From Mycobacterium malmoense (GTDB lineage: Bacteria > Actinomycetota > Actinomycetes > Mycobacteriales > Mycobacteriaceae), in contig NZ_CP080999.1 in the NCBI RefSeq assembly GCF_019645855.1, positions 3,472,001 to 3,536,000 of the forward strand: a stretch of DNA of 64,000 bases, in the 5' to 3' direction. Of the stretch, positions 48,565 to 59,272 are shown one piece after another (the stretch's first letter is position 1; each line of letters begins with the position of its first letter). The position numbers were made by a program, and so were the translations under genes. The notes beneath the pieces are model-generated. The model was not told where the DNA came from. It did no database searches and saw nothing but the letters and a program-made list of their open reading frames with translations.

Positions 48565-48603
48565 AATAGAGAATGCCGGGCACGAGGCCCGGCATTCTCT
48601 ATT
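48565..48603 (-). terminator. Strong 17-bp hairpin terminator of rpfE
   Basis: AATAGAGAATGCCGGGC (48565-48581) pairs perfectly with 48587-48603 around a 5-base loop. It starts 38 bases after the rpfE stop and ends transcripts from the right; on the minus strand the hairpin arm ends in CTATT rather than a T-run. Confidence 0.8.
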
Positions 48604-48640
48604 AGTTACGACGGCCGTCAGGCCCGCCCGCGCCCGGCGA

Positions 48641-50109
<1,469 letters not shown>

Positions 50110-50143
50110 CGATCGGCCCCCTTCTTGAGAAAGGGGCCGATCG
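50110..50143 (-). terminator. Cassette 2 terminator
   Basis: The hairpin CGATCGGCCCC... and ...GGGGCCGATCG is centred about 80 bases after the partner stop codon. The same sequence ends cassettes 3 and 4. Confidence 0.65.
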
Positions 50144-50204
50144 CCGTTAGCAGGTCACCGGCTCGCAGCATCGGCGACCGCTGCCGGACTCAAAGCAGCA
50201 GAAC

Positions 50205-51476
50205 TCAGAACAGCGAGGTGAGCACGTTGACCGCCAGTCTCCCGAGCTCGGGTGCCAGCGTCCCGGCGATGTTGGTCGCAATCGACGGGGCTATGCCGCT
50301 AATCTCAGTCGCCACCGACGGGGCAATCCCAGCGACATCGGCCGCCGCAGCCGAGGCCGCGCCACCCAGGCCACCCCCGCCGCCGAAGAACTCAAGGTAG
50401 CTCTGGAAGATGTTGATGAGGCCGTCGACCCACATATTCGGGGTCGGCCAACCGGTGGTCACCTGGCTCGCCAGCTGCGAGAACGCATTAGCCAGACTGC
50501 CACCCTCCAAAATGCTGGGTGTGATTATCGTGCCTGGCACCTGATTGTTAACCACTATGTCTGATGCGAGTGTCTGGGGGATCCAGGCCACCATCGTGTT
50601 CAGCAGGCCAGGTGCTATCAAACTGCTGGTGGGACTGAGGATACCGGTGCCACCGATGCTACAGGGGCATTGTCCATTGAGGACTGCCCCCGCGAGTAGC
50701 CCCGGGATATTGAGCAACTGGGACACCCCCGCCGGCAGGTCTCCAGCGGCGAAGCCGTCGTAAGTATTCTGAAGACCTTCGCCAAGGGCGTTCGAGAGGC
50801 TCTGGCCCACGCCTACGGCAAAAAAGGCACCCAGCATTGACACCATCGAATGACTTTGGAGGCCCGGTTCGTTGATAGCGAGGTTTACCAGGGCGTTGAA
50901 GTTGGTCGACATGTAGGCGAGGATCGTCGGGATGGATTCCATCGGCTGGAAAATATTCGAAACCGGTTCGTCCCAGAGCGCGTTGTACAGGTAGCTGATG
51001 CCGTCGACGAAGTCACCGTGCTGAAGGTACGTGACAGCCTGGGTAAGCCAATTGTAAAGACCAGTGAGACTAGTGAAATACTGGTACGCGTCGCCGATGG
51101 CGCCCTGGTACCCATTGTTCCCGAAGTTGGTGCCAGGTTGGTAGTAGCCGGTGTAGATGCTCGCGTACGTGATCCAGTTCGCGGCCAGCTGCTGGGCGAG
51201 CGGGAAGAAAATCGTGCCCCCGGTGCTCATGTTGCTCCCGATCTCCTGCAGGTTGGCGCCCGCTTGCTGGAAGACGTCGATCCAGGTTTGGATCGGGTTG
51301 ACCACCCCGGGGTCGCTGCTCAGCAGCTCGACCGCGCGGTGCTGAGCAGCGGTGACACTGCGCTGGAGGTCGGAGGCTGCGTCGTTGGAGACTGCGGGTG
51401 TGAGGGCGATCAGGCTGGCGCCTAGTGCCGCGGCACCCGCGGTGACGAGGGGTCGGAGGGCTGTTCGCTGGTGCAT
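50205..51476 (-). CDS. PGRS-cassette partner protein, cassette 2
   Basis: This 423-residue protein starts at ATG 51476 behind AAAGGAACAACACCC. The N-terminal helix LRPLVTAGAAALGASLIAL and the VNPIQTWIDVFQQAGANLQ block are shared with the other partners. PMESIPTIL, LGEGLQNTYDGFAAGDLPAG, LEGGSLANAF and TTGWP are further shared blocks. The tail IAPSIATNIAGTLAPELGRLAVNVLTSLF is almost that of cassette 1 and ends in Phe. A Cys pair (QCPCSIGG) in the centre is unique to this copy. It follows the PGRS gene by 75 bp. The function is unknown. Confidence 0.8.
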   Translation of the reverse strand: MHQRTALRPLVTAGAAALGASLIALTPAVSNDAASDLQRSVTAAQHRAVELLSSDPGVVNPIQTWIDVFQQAGANLQEIGSNMSTGGTIFFPLAQQLAANWITYASIYTGYYQPGTNFGNNGYQGAIGDAYQYFTSLTGLYNWLTQAVTYLQHGDFVDGISYLYNALWDEPVSNIFQPMESIPTILAYMSTNFNALVNLAINEPGLQSHSMVSMLGAFFAVGVGQSLSNALGEGLQNTYDGFAAGDLPAGVSQLLNIPGLLAGAVLNGQCPCSIGGTGILSPTSSLIAPGLLNTMVAWIPQTLASDIVVNNQVPGTIITPSILEGGSLANAFSQLASQVTTGWPTPNMWVDGLINIFQSYLEFFGGGGGLGGAASAAAADVAGIAPSVATEISGIAPSIATNIAGTLAPELGRLAVNVLTSLF

Positions 51477-51551
51477 GGGTGTTGTTCCTTTGCTGTGTGT
51501 GGTCTAGGTAGTCGTGGGCATGCAGAGGCCCACTACGTTCACAGGGGGTAC

Positions 51552-52904
51552 TTAGAAGCCGTAAGACGCGCCAGGTATGCCGGCCGCACCGATCTGGCCG
51601 AGGATCCCGGCGAGGCCGCCGACACCACCGGCACCGCCCCTGTAGCTGTAGCCGGGGGCGATGGTGGCGTTACCGCCGTTGCCCCCATTACCGCCGTTAC
51701 CGGCCAGCAACCCGCCCAAACCGCCAGCACCACCCGCGCGGCCAGAAGAGTAGATGCCGGGGCCGTAGATGTTGTTGGGGGCAGAACCACCGTTGCCCCC
51801 GTTCCCGACCAACCAGGCGGCGTTACCGCCGGCACCGCCGGCACCGCCGTAACCACCGGCGGGGTTGCTAGCGCCCCCGGCGCCCCCGGCGCCGCCGTTC
51901 CCGAACAGGATGCCGGCGTTACCGCCGGCACCACCGACACCGCCCGCCGGTCTACCGTTGAGACCACCACCGGCACCGCCGGCACCGCCGTTACCCATTA
52001 GGATGCCGCCGGCACCGCCGGCACCGCCGGCACCGCCGGCGTCGTGGAGGGCGGCGGCATTGAAACCGGCACCACCGGCGCCGCCGTTGCCGATCAACCC
52101 AGCGGCCCCTCCGGCATAACCGGCGGGATGAGCGGCGGTGCCGGCCGCCCCGGTCCCGCCGTCGCCGAACAGGAACCCGCCATCGGCCAGGCTGCCATTG
52201 GCCCCGATGCCGCCGATCGGCGAGGTGTTGGCACCGGTGAAACCGTTGACGCCATTGCCGATCAGATCGCGCCCGAACAGGGCGACAAACGGCGCGTTGA
52301 TTACCCCGTCCACGGATTGGCCGGTTGGGCTGGCAATCCATGCCTCACCAGCCCCGTGAATCCCGTTATAGAAGTCGTCGAACACCCCGTACACGAGCTG
52401 GTTCAGCGCAGCTCGAGGAGACTCCGCAGCAGAGACAGCAGCACTAAAACCACCAAGATCGACGGCCGCAGCACTGGCATGCACACCCTCGAAGGCACTG
52501 TTTAGTGCGCCGGCATTAAAGGCGGCGACGCTGGCATTAATGCTATTAGTAATGCCCTCGAGCGCGGCCGTATGAATACCGTCGAAAGCAGCCGCACTCG
52601 CACCCGCGCTCAGGCCATCCACAGCGGCCGCGGTGCCCGCGGTAACACCCTCCAGAGCTGCGGTGCCCGCATTAATGCCCTCAAGGGCAGCTTGGCTAGC
52701 AGCGGAGATTACCGGCTGGAGGAGGGGGTCGATGATCATGTCGAGCACCCCGGCACGGGCCGCAGGTGCGGCGGCGAGGGGGGTCATTGCGGCGGTCAAA
52801 AATGCGCTAGCGGTCGTGCCCATGCCGATCACGCGGCGGCGGTTGCGGGTCTGGGCGTGGTGTAACCGGCGGTTTCGCCGCATGCGGTGGTGTTTGCGTT
52901 TCAT
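51552..52904 (-). CDS. PE-less PGRS-type secreted protein, cassette 2
   Basis: This 450-residue protein starts at ATG 52904 behind GGGAAGG; the frame reaches 52952 but those residues translate the leader. The basic N-region ([22 protein letters not shown]) leads into a hydrophobic stretch and an ARA-Gly cleavage site. A repeated Ala-rich block ([22 protein letters not shown]) follows, then SPTGQSVDG...[11 protein letters not shown] and a PGRS region ending [14 protein letters not shown]. It is the longest of the four copies because of extra Ala repeats and a GAGGAGGAGG run. It is first gene of its unit. Confidence 0.85.
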   Translation of the reverse strand: MKRKHHRMRRNRRLHHAQTRNRRRVIGMGTTASAFLTAAMTPLAAAPAARAGVLDMIIDPLLQPVISAASQAALEGINAGTAALEGVTAGTAAAVDGLSAGASAAAFDGIHTAALEGITNSINASVAAFNAGALNSAFEGVHASAAAVDLGGFSAAVSAAESPRAALNQLVYGVFDDFYNGIHGAGEAWIASPTGQSVDGVINAPFVALFGRDLIGNGVNGFTGANTSPIGGIGANGSLADGGFLFGDGGTGAAGTAAHPAGYAGGAAGLIGNGGAGGAGFNAAALHDAGGAGGAGGAGGILMGNGGAGGAGGGLNGRPAGGVGGAGGNAGILFGNGGAGGAGGASNPAGGYGGAGGAGGNAAWLVGNGGNGGSAPNNIYGPGIYSSGRAGGAGGLGGLLAGNGGNGGNGGNATIAPGYSYRGGAGGVGGLAGILGQIGAAGIPGASYGF

Positions 52905-52947
52905 TTGCGAGCCTTCCCTTGACCGACAACGGTGACGATGGATCAAA

Positions 52948-52953
52948 AACATA
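52948..52953 (-). promoter_or_regulatory. Cassette 2 promoter -10 box
   Basis: TATGTT on the minus strand, 43 bases before the start codon, inside about 100 bp (to about 53045) that is nearly identical at 56008-56105 and 59267-59360. A TTGTCA lies 14 bases further up, which is short for a -35 spacing. Conservation is the main support. Confidence 0.5.
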
Positions 52954-53053
52954 GCTGAGAATTACATTGACAAAATCGCGGCAACACAATAAGAAATAAG
53001 CCCCCACGAGAGGTATTGACAGCAAAACCCGGCCGCAATGAGAGCGAAATTAT

Positions 53054-53263
53054 TATCTGACATCGACCCCGTTACAAGAATTACCCGACCCGTACCCGAG
53101 CCAGATCCCCCAGATTCATAATCAAGTCCCGACTTCGGACTTTTAGTGCGCATGCTGACGATGGAAATGTTTGGTTCACGCAGCGCCGTGTCGGCGGCGT
53201 CTACTGGCTCACCGATGCGCCCCTACGCCTGGGTAGAGGCGCCGGGACAAGCCCACCCATAAA
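53054..53263. other. Intercassette region 2/3
   Basis: This is the part of the 456-bp gap between cassette 2 start and cassette 3 stop that is not promoter or terminator. No gene is seen. It holds TAGAGGCGCC...ACAAGCCCAC, also found before the terminator of cassette 4. Confidence 0.4.
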
Positions 53264-53299
53264 CGATCGGCCCCCTTCTGAAGAAAAGGGGGCCGATCG
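53264..53299 (-). terminator. Cassette 3 terminator
   Basis: CGATCGGCCCCCTT and AAGGGGGCCGATCG form a perfect 14-bp stem with an 8-base loop, 62 bases after the partner stop codon. Confidence 0.7.
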
Positions 53300-53360
53300 C
53301 CGTTAGCAGATCACCGGCTCGCAGCATCGGTGACCGCCGCCGGACTTAGAGCAATGAGAC

Positions 53361-54596
53361 TCAGAAATGCAAAACGCTCAAGATCATCCCCGGCAGCACC
53401 GACGCAAGATCAGCACCCAGGTGACCCGCAATATTGCCGACATCAGCCGACAGGCCGGGCAGCTCGGCCGCCAGACTAGCCATAGCGCTGCCGCCGTTGA
53501 GGACGTCGGCCGGATTGAAGGCACCCACGATACTGCCAGCTGCCGGCGAGGTGGCCGCGGCCGCCGCACCCGGGTTGGCGAAAAGATATTGCAACAAATT
53601 CACCAGATTATCGACGATGGTCTGCGGGGTGGGAAAGCCAGGGATCACCGGTAACGTGTTTGGACTGCCATTGGTCACCAGGTTCAGGAGGTACCCCAAG
53701 GCATACGACAGACTGCCGCCGGTCATGATGTTCTGGGCGTTGGGAGCGACGATTTTTTCAGCAAGCCCCTGGGCGGTCGTTATTCCAATCGTCTTGAAAA
53801 TGCCACTTGCGCCGTCACTAAGCAGGCCGCCGCCGTAGGTGCCGTTTGCTGCCAGCTTTCCGTTGAGGAACGCATTTGTCAGTTCCCCAGGGATATCAAC
53901 CGCGTTGATCAATCCTCCCGCCGGATCCCCGGCCGCGAATGAATTGTAAACATTTTGCAGGCTCGTACCGAGCGTCTGCTTCAACAGGACGGGGAGTGTA
54001 ATAGTAGCTACTAAACCGACATTCGTCAGAGCAGTGGTCGTCAGATAATCACTCGTGTTCGCGAGATTCTGCGTGATCGGGTTAAGGATCTGCGGAATCG
54101 TTTCGAGTGGCTCTCCGAACGATATTATCGGGCTTCCGTACACGGCGTCGTACACATCGGTCACTGCGGTCGAGATATTGCCCGCTGCTGCCGCCGCCGC
54201 CGCGGTTTGCAGTGTCGGCACGAAATCGCCCGTACCAGTCCCGAGATAGTAACTGACAGCGCTGGATGTGACCGTTGTGAACGGCTTCACATATTGGACT
54301 CCGTACTGCAAAAAGTTGGCGGCTAACTGTTGCGGCACCGGAAACGGATGCTGTTGAAATTGCGCGACGAGCGACTGGAGGTTGATGCCCGCCGCCTCGA
54401 ACGTGTCGATCCAGGTTTGGATGGGGTTGGCGACGTAATCGGTCAACTCCACCGCGCGCTGCTGGAGAGCGGCAGCGCTGTGCTGCAGGTCGGCTGCGAG
54501 ATCGTTGGAGATCGCCGGCGTTAGGGCGATCACGCTGGCACCTACCGCCGCGGCACCCGCGGTAACTAAGGGCCGGAGGGCTGCTAGCTGTTGCAT
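53361..54596 (-). CDS. PGRS-cassette partner protein, cassette 3
   Basis: This 411-residue protein starts at ATG 54596 behind AAAGGAA. It has the common N-terminal helix (LRPLVTAGAAAVGASVIAL), the ANPIQTWIDTFEAAG block, PLETIPQIL, LGTSLQNVYNSFAAGDPAGG and GGSLSYALGYL. Its centre (about residues 90-260) is unlike the other copies and AT-richer. The C-terminus AGHLGADLASVLPGMILSVLHF is almost identical to that of cassette 4. The function is unknown. Confidence 0.8.
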   Translation of the reverse strand: MQQLAALRPLVTAGAAAVGASVIALTPAISNDLAADLQHSAAALQQRAVELTDYVANPIQTWIDTFEAAGINLQSLVAQFQQHPFPVPQQLAANFLQYGVQYVKPFTTVTSSAVSYYLGTGTGDFVPTLQTAAAAAAAGNISTAVTDVYDAVYGSPIISFGEPLETIPQILNPITQNLANTSDYLTTTALTNVGLVATITLPVLLKQTLGTSLQNVYNSFAAGDPAGGLINAVDIPGELTNAFLNGKLAANGTYGGGLLSDGASGIFKTIGITTAQGLAEKIVAPNAQNIMTGGSLSYALGYLLNLVTNGSPNTLPVIPGFPTPQTIVDNLVNLLQYLFANPGAAAAATSPAAGSIVGAFNPADVLNGGSAMASLAAELPGLSADVGNIAGHLGADLASVLPGMILSVLHF

Positions 54597-54653
54597 GCGC
54601 TGAGTTCCTTTACTGGTCTGTGAACCGAATGGTTGTAAACGAGATCTGCCGAA

Positions 54654-55964
54654 TTAGCTGGTGGGCGTAATGCCGGCCGCGCCCTTCGCGCCGAGGATCC
54701 CGGCGAGGCCACCAGCGCCGCCGGCGCCGCCGTAGCCGGCGTAACTGCCGAAACCACCATTGCCTCCGATACCGCCATTGCCGGACAGCAGCCCGCTGAA
54801 ACCACCAGCACCGCCATAACCCCCGAAGGGGCCGGCGGGACCAGCGCCCCCACCACCGCCGTTGCCGACCAACCAGGCACTGTTACCGCCGGTGCCCCCG
54901 GTGCCAGCGCTGGCATAAGCACCGGCGCCGGCACCTCCGCCGACACCGCCGGCGCCGCCATTGCCGAACAGCAAACCACCGGAACCACCAACACCACCAA
55001 AGCCAGCAGTGTTGTTACCGCTGATGAGGGCACCACCGGCGCCGCCAGCGCCGCCGTTGCCCATCAGTAAGCCGCCGGCACCGCCGGCACCACCATCGTT
55101 AACGGTAAAGCCGCCGTTGCCGTTGAGACCGGCCCCGCCGATGCCACCGTTGCCGATCACCCCGGCGGCGCCGCCGGCATAACCGGCGGGATGAGCGGCG
55201 GTACCGGCCGCACCGGCCCCGCCATCGCCGAACAAGAACCCGCCGGAGCCGAGGTTGCCGAAGAGCCCGGTACTGCCTAACGGCGAAGTATTGGCACCGG
55301 CGAAACCGTTGACGCCATTGCCGATCAAGTCACGTCCGAATAAGTAGACGAACGGCGCATTGAGCGCCCCATCCACCTGCTCACCAGTCGGACTGGCAAT
55401 CCACGACTCACCGGCCGTGTGAATCGTGTTATAGAACGTGTCAAACACTCCATACACGAGCTGGTTCAGCTCAACATTCCCAGCAGGGGTAGCAGCACCG
55501 AGCCCGCCGACATTCAGGGCGGCAGCAGCGCTGGCATGGACACCCTCGAGGGCGGTGCCCAACGCGCCGGTATTGAAGGCGGCGACGCTGGCATTAATGC
55601 TATGAGTAATGCCCTCGAGCGCGGCGGTATGAATGCCGTCGAAAGCAGCCGCACTCGCACTCGCGCTCAGGCCATCGAGAGCTGCCGTGGTGCCCGCGGT
55701 AACACCCTCCAGAGCCGCGGTGCCTGCATTAATGCCGTCAAGGGCGGCTTGGCTGGCAGCGGAGATTACCGGCTGGAGGAGGGGGTCGATGATCATGTCG
55801 AGCACGCCGGCACGGGCTGGGGGTGCGGCGGCGAGGGGGGCGAGGGGGGTGATTGCGGCGGTCAAAAATGCGCTAGCGGCGGTGCCCATGCCGATCACAC
55901 GACCGTGACGGCGTGCCTTGGCGGTGCGGTGGTTTCGCCGCATGCGGTGCTGTGTGCGTTTCAT
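54654..55964 (-). CDS. PE-less PGRS-type secreted protein, cassette 3
   Basis: This 436-residue protein starts at ATG 55964 with GGGAAGG upstream. The signal region (MKRTQHRMRRNHRTAKARRHGRV) and the Ala-rich repeats are almost those of cassette 4. Then come [23 protein letters not shown] and a PGRS tail with Tyr/Phe-containing variants (GGFGSYAGYGGAGG) ending [14 protein letters not shown]. The partner gene follows after 57 bp. Confidence 0.85.
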   Translation of the reverse strand: MKRTQHRMRRNHRTAKARRHGRVIGMGTAASAFLTAAITPLAPLAAAPPARAGVLDMIIDPLLQPVISAASQAALDGINAGTAALEGVTAGTTAALDGLSASASAAAFDGIHTAALEGITHSINASVAAFNTGALGTALEGVHASAAAALNVGGLGAATPAGNVELNQLVYGVFDTFYNTIHTAGESWIASPTGEQVDGALNAPFVYLFGRDLIGNGVNGFAGANTSPLGSTGLFGNLGSGGFLFGDGGAGAAGTAAHPAGYAGGAAGVIGNGGIGGAGLNGNGGFTVNDGGAGGAGGLLMGNGGAGGAGGALISGNNTAGFGGVGGSGGLLFGNGGAGGVGGGAGAGAYASAGTGGTGGNSAWLVGNGGGGGAGPAGPFGGYGGAGGFSGLLSGNGGIGGNGGFGSYAGYGGAGGAGGLAGILGAKGAAGITPTS

Positions 55965-56007
55965 TTGCGAGCCTTCCCTGGACCGACAACGGTGACGATG
56001 GATCAAA

Positions 56008-56013
56008 AACATA
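56008..56013 (-). promoter_or_regulatory. Cassette 3 promoter -10 box
   Basis: TATGTT on the minus strand, 43 bases before ATG 55964, in the sequence block shared with cassettes 2 and 4. Confidence 0.5.
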
Positions 56014-56106
56014 GCTGAGAATTACATTGACAAAATCACGCCAACACACGAAGAAATAAGCCCCCAGGATAGGTATTGGCAGCAAAACCCGGCCACAGTA
56101 AGAGCG

Positions 56107-56497
56107 AAATTATGATCGGATGGTTACCCTGTTACAGGAATTGCCCGACCGGATCCTCAAATTCATCACCACGATAATGCGCCATCGCGATCCGCAATCA
56201 GTGTTTCAGCACACCGCCTTAGCCCATTCGTTGAACAAACCACCCCGACGACGTCTTCACCGTTAAAGACAACAGCCCGTCCCGCGTAGACAGTTAAAAG
56301 GCCCCTCCGCGGAAACAGGACACCGTGCGGGAGACCACGACCGAACAACGATGACGGCCACACCAAAAAACGGTGCCTAAAAACCACCCAAGATCGCCCA
56401 CCGAATCGATCCCCCGCACGCGATGCAGCTGCTGACACGCTTGAAACCCATGTGCTGTCTCAAGGGGTAGAGGCGCCTGGACAAGCCCACTCATAAA
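56107..56497. other. Intercassette region 3/4
   Basis: No supported gene in about 390 bp between the cassette 3 promoter and the cassette 4 terminator. The last 60 bases match the sequence before the other terminators. Confidence 0.4.
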
Positions 56498-56532
56498 CGA
56501 TCGGCCCCCTTCGTGTGAAAGGGGGCCGATCG
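56498..56532 (-). terminator. Cassette 4 terminator
   Basis: CGATCGGCCCCCTTC with GAAAGGGGGCCGATCG, a near-perfect stem, 62 bases after the partner stop codon and the same as in cassettes 2 and 3. Confidence 0.7.
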
Positions 56533-56593
56533 CCGTTAGCGGGTCACCGGCTCGCAGCATCAGTGACCGCCGCCGGACTCAAAGCAGTGAGAC

Positions 56594-57859
56594 TCAGAAA
56601 TGCAAAACGCTCAGGATCATCCCCGGCAGCACCGACGCAAGATCAGCACCCAGACGACCCGCCATGGCAGGGACATCGCCCGGCAGCACACCAGCAATAT
56701 CGGCCGGCAGAGCAGCGGCGATATCGGTCGCCATTGACGTACCGAGCCAACCTGCAATGTTGGTCACCGCCGCCGGGTCAAAACCCTTCAACAGATCGGT
56801 TGACAATCCGGGCAGGCCAGCCGCCAGGCCAGCCATAGCGCTATCAGCATTCACGAAGCCGGCAGTAGCGGCGGCACCGCCGCCGCCGAGCAACTGACCC
56901 ACCGTGTTCAACAGTTGATTGAAAGCAGTCTGCAGAGATGGCCAACCCGTAGTCAGCTGGGTCAGAAATTCCTGGGTTGCTACCGGGAGGCTGCCACCGT
57001 TCACGATATTTTGGCTATTAGGGGCGACGATAGCTTGCGCAAGAAGCTTTGAAATATTTGACAGCTCGACGTATAGGCCAGCATATGGCGTATTGATAAG
57101 GCCAAAATCAGGCGGTGTTCCGGATCCATTGATGATTGCGTCCAACGTCACAGGCGGAACATCCAACAAGTTAGCGAACGCCCCTACCAGATCTCCGCTA
57201 TTGGCTGAATTAACGGCCAACTGTAAGCTGGATCCGAATGCTTCCCCGATAACTTTTGGCGCGAAAACAAGGTAGACACCGAGATCCGTTACGCCTGAGC
57301 CTAGCAGCGTGTTAACCGCATTTCCGAAATTCGTTGACATAGTTTTAGGTATATCCAACGTAGCTTCCAGTGGTTGCCCGATTTGCGTAAATGGGTAAGT
57401 GTATAAAGCTGCGATCAGGTTATTTATCGAGCCTTCAACGTTGCCCGAAATCAGGTCGCTAGACGCCGACTGAAGCAGAGGTAGAAAATCATTAGCGCCG
57501 GACTCGGTGAAGTAACTGACAGCGTTGATTGCGCCGGTCTGCATTGTCGAAACGTAGAGATCGCCGTACTGAAGCCAGTTCGCAGCTAGCTGCTGCGCGG
57601 CCGGGAACGGAAGACTAAGAAAGTCCTGCGTTACCGTCTGCAGGTTGGTCTGCGTCGTTTGGATGAGGTCCATCCAGCTTTGAATCGGGTTGACGACGGT
57701 ATCGGCCAGCGCTACCGCGCGGTGCTCGGCGTTCACCACGCCGTGCTGGATATCGGCAGCCACGTCGTTGGACACCACCGGAGTGAGGGCGATCATGCTG
57801 GCACCCACTGCCGCGGCACCCGCGGTGACGAGAGGTCGAAAAGCTATTCGCTGTTGCAT
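56594..57859 (-). CDS. PGRS-cassette partner protein, cassette 4
   Basis: This 421-residue protein starts at ATG 57859 behind AAAGGAACTCTGAC. The shared N-terminal helix (FRPLVTAGAAAVGASMIAL), VVNPIQSWMDLIQT, PLEATLDIP, GGSLPVATQEF and TTGWP blocks are present. The centre is divergent and AT-rich (for example around 57050-57480). The tail has added copies of an alpha-helical GLxxDLL/AADIA-type segment before AGRLGADLASVLPGMILSVLHF. The function is unknown. Confidence 0.8.
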   Translation of the reverse strand: MQQRIAFRPLVTAGAAAVGASMIALTPVVSNDVAADIQHGVVNAEHRAVALADTVVNPIQSWMDLIQTTQTNLQTVTQDFLSLPFPAAQQLAANWLQYGDLYVSTMQTGAINAVSYFTESGANDFLPLLQSASSDLISGNVEGSINNLIAALYTYPFTQIGQPLEATLDIPKTMSTNFGNAVNTLLGSGVTDLGVYLVFAPKVIGEAFGSSLQLAVNSANSGDLVGAFANLLDVPPVTLDAIINGSGTPPDFGLINTPYAGLYVELSNISKLLAQAIVAPNSQNIVNGGSLPVATQEFLTQLTTGWPSLQTAFNQLLNTVGQLLGGGGAAATAGFVNADSAMAGLAAGLPGLSTDLLKGFDPAAVTNIAGWLGTSMATDIAAALPADIAGVLPGDVPAMAGRLGADLASVLPGMILSVLHF

Positions 57860-57912
57860 GTCAGAGTTCCTTTGCTGTCTGTGGTCTGGATGTTCGTAGA
57901 CTCGATGGCTGC

Positions 57913-59223
57913 TTAGGTGGTCCCATTGCTGCCGGCTATACCGGTTTGGCCGAGAATCCCGGCGAGCCCACCGGCCCCACCCACGTCGCCGCTCCAGCCG
58001 TAGGAGCCCAGGCCAGCGTTACCGCCATTACCACCGTTGCCGGCCAGCATCCCGCCGAAACCGCCGGCGCCACCCCCATAGCCATAACCGCCGGGGGCAG
58101 AGCCGCCGACACCGCCCGCACCGCCGTTACCGACAAGCGCGCCACCGTTACCTCCGCCACCGCTGTCACCGGCGATGGCGCCCGCGCCGGTGGCGGCGCC
58201 GCCAGCCCCGCCCGCACCGCCGTTGCCGAACAGCAGGCCACCCGCGCCACCGGCACCACCGGCACCGGAGTAAGCGCCGGCGGCGACGGTGGAGCCGCCA
58301 GCCCCGCCCGCACCGCCGTTGCCCATCAGCCAGCCACCGGCACCACCGGCACCACCGTTACTAACACCGCCGGGGTTGTTGACGAGTCCAGCACCGCCAA
58401 CACCGCCATTACCGATCAACCCGGCCGAACCACCGGCATAGCCAACGGGGTGAGTGGCGGTGCCGGCCGCACCCGATCCGCCATCACCGAATAGGAACCC
58501 GCCATCGTGGAGGCTGCCGTTGAGCCCGAGACTGCCGATTAACGAGGTGTTGGGGCCGGCATTGGTGACGCCATTGCCGATCAAGTCACGTCCGAATAAA
58601 TCGACGAACGGCGCATTGAGCGCCCCGTCCACGGATTGGCCGGTTGGGCTGGCAATCCACGACTCACCAGCCCCGTGAATCCCGGTATAGAACGTCTCGA
58701 ACGCGCCGTAGATGAGGTCATTCAGCACGACACGAGGGTTTTCGACAGCGGCGGCACTAAGACCATCGACGTTGAGGGCGGCCGCAGCACTGGCATGCAC
58801 ACCCTCGAGAGTGGTGCCCAACGCGCCGGCATTAAAAGCGGCGACGCTGGCATTAATGCTATGAGTAATGCCCTCGAGCGCGGCGGTATGAATGCCGTCG
58901 AACGCCGCCACACTCGCACCCGCGCTCAGGCCATTCAGAGCGGCCGTAGTGCCCGCGGTAACACTCTCCAGAGCCGCGGTGCCTGCGTTAATGCCCTCAA
59001 GGGCGGCTTGGCTAGCAGCGGAGATTACCGGCTGGAGGAGGGGGTCGATGATCATGTCGAGCACGCCGGCACGGGCCGGGGGTGCGGCGGCGAGGGGGGT
59101 GAGGGGGGTGATTGCGGCGCTCAGGAATGCGCCGGCGGCGGTGCTCATGCCGAGCACGCGACCGTGACGGCGTGCCTTGGCGGTGCGGTGGTTTCGCCGC
59201 ATGCGGTGCTGTTTGCGTTTCAT
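57913..59223 (-). CDS. PE-less PGRS-type secreted protein, cassette 4
   Basis: This 436-residue protein starts at ATG 59223 with GGGAAGG upstream. The Arg-rich N-region (MKRKQHRMRRNHRTAKARRHGRV), hydrophobic core and ARA-Gly site come first. Ala-rich repeats, [23 protein letters not shown] and a PGRS tail ending [14 protein letters not shown] follow. The partner gene follows after 53 bp. It is the outermost gene of the tandem array, and the 1.2 kb upstream holds no clear gene. Confidence 0.85.
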   Translation of the reverse strand: MKRKQHRMRRNHRTAKARRHGRVLGMSTAAGAFLSAAITPLTPLAAAPPARAGVLDMIIDPLLQPVISAASQAALEGINAGTAALESVTAGTTAALNGLSAGASVAAFDGIHTAALEGITHSINASVAAFNAGALGTTLEGVHASAAAALNVDGLSAAAVENPRVVLNDLIYGAFETFYTGIHGAGESWIASPTGQSVDGALNAPFVDLFGRDLIGNGVTNAGPNTSLIGSLGLNGSLHDGGFLFGDGGSGAAGTATHPVGYAGGSAGLIGNGGVGGAGLVNNPGGVSNGGAGGAGGWLMGNGGAGGAGGSTVAAGAYSGAGGAGGAGGLLFGNGGAGGAGGAATGAGAIAGDSGGGGNGGALVGNGGAGGVGGSAPGGYGYGGGAGGFGGMLAGNGGNGGNAGLGSYGWSGDVGGAGGLAGILGQTGIAGSNGTT

Positions 59224-59266
59224 TTGCGAGCCTTCCCTGGACCGACAATGGTGACGATGGATCAAA

Positions 59267-59272
59267 AACATA
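59267..59272 (-). promoter_or_regulatory. Cassette 4 promoter -10 box
   Basis: TATGTT on the minus strand, 43 bases before ATG 59223, in the shared promoter block that continues to about 59360. Confidence 0.5.

Larger units (their letters stand above)
50110..59272 (-). repeat. Tandem array of three PGRS/partner cassettes
   Basis: Three units of about 3.1-3.3 kb follow each other on the minus strand: 50110-52953, 53264-56013 and 56498-59272. Each unit has, in order of transcription, the same promoter, a PE-less PGRS gene, a partner gene and the same hairpin terminator. The promoter plus signal-peptide coding sequence and the 3' end plus terminator are nearly identical between units, while the gene centres differ. 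The array fills the rpfE-mobA interval. Confidence 0.85.

Noticed and set aside
51552..52400. Regular GGC/GCC repeats that might be taken for a CRISPR array or satellite
   Set aside because: They code for GGxGGxG units in frame, differ in length and have no constant spacer or repeat.
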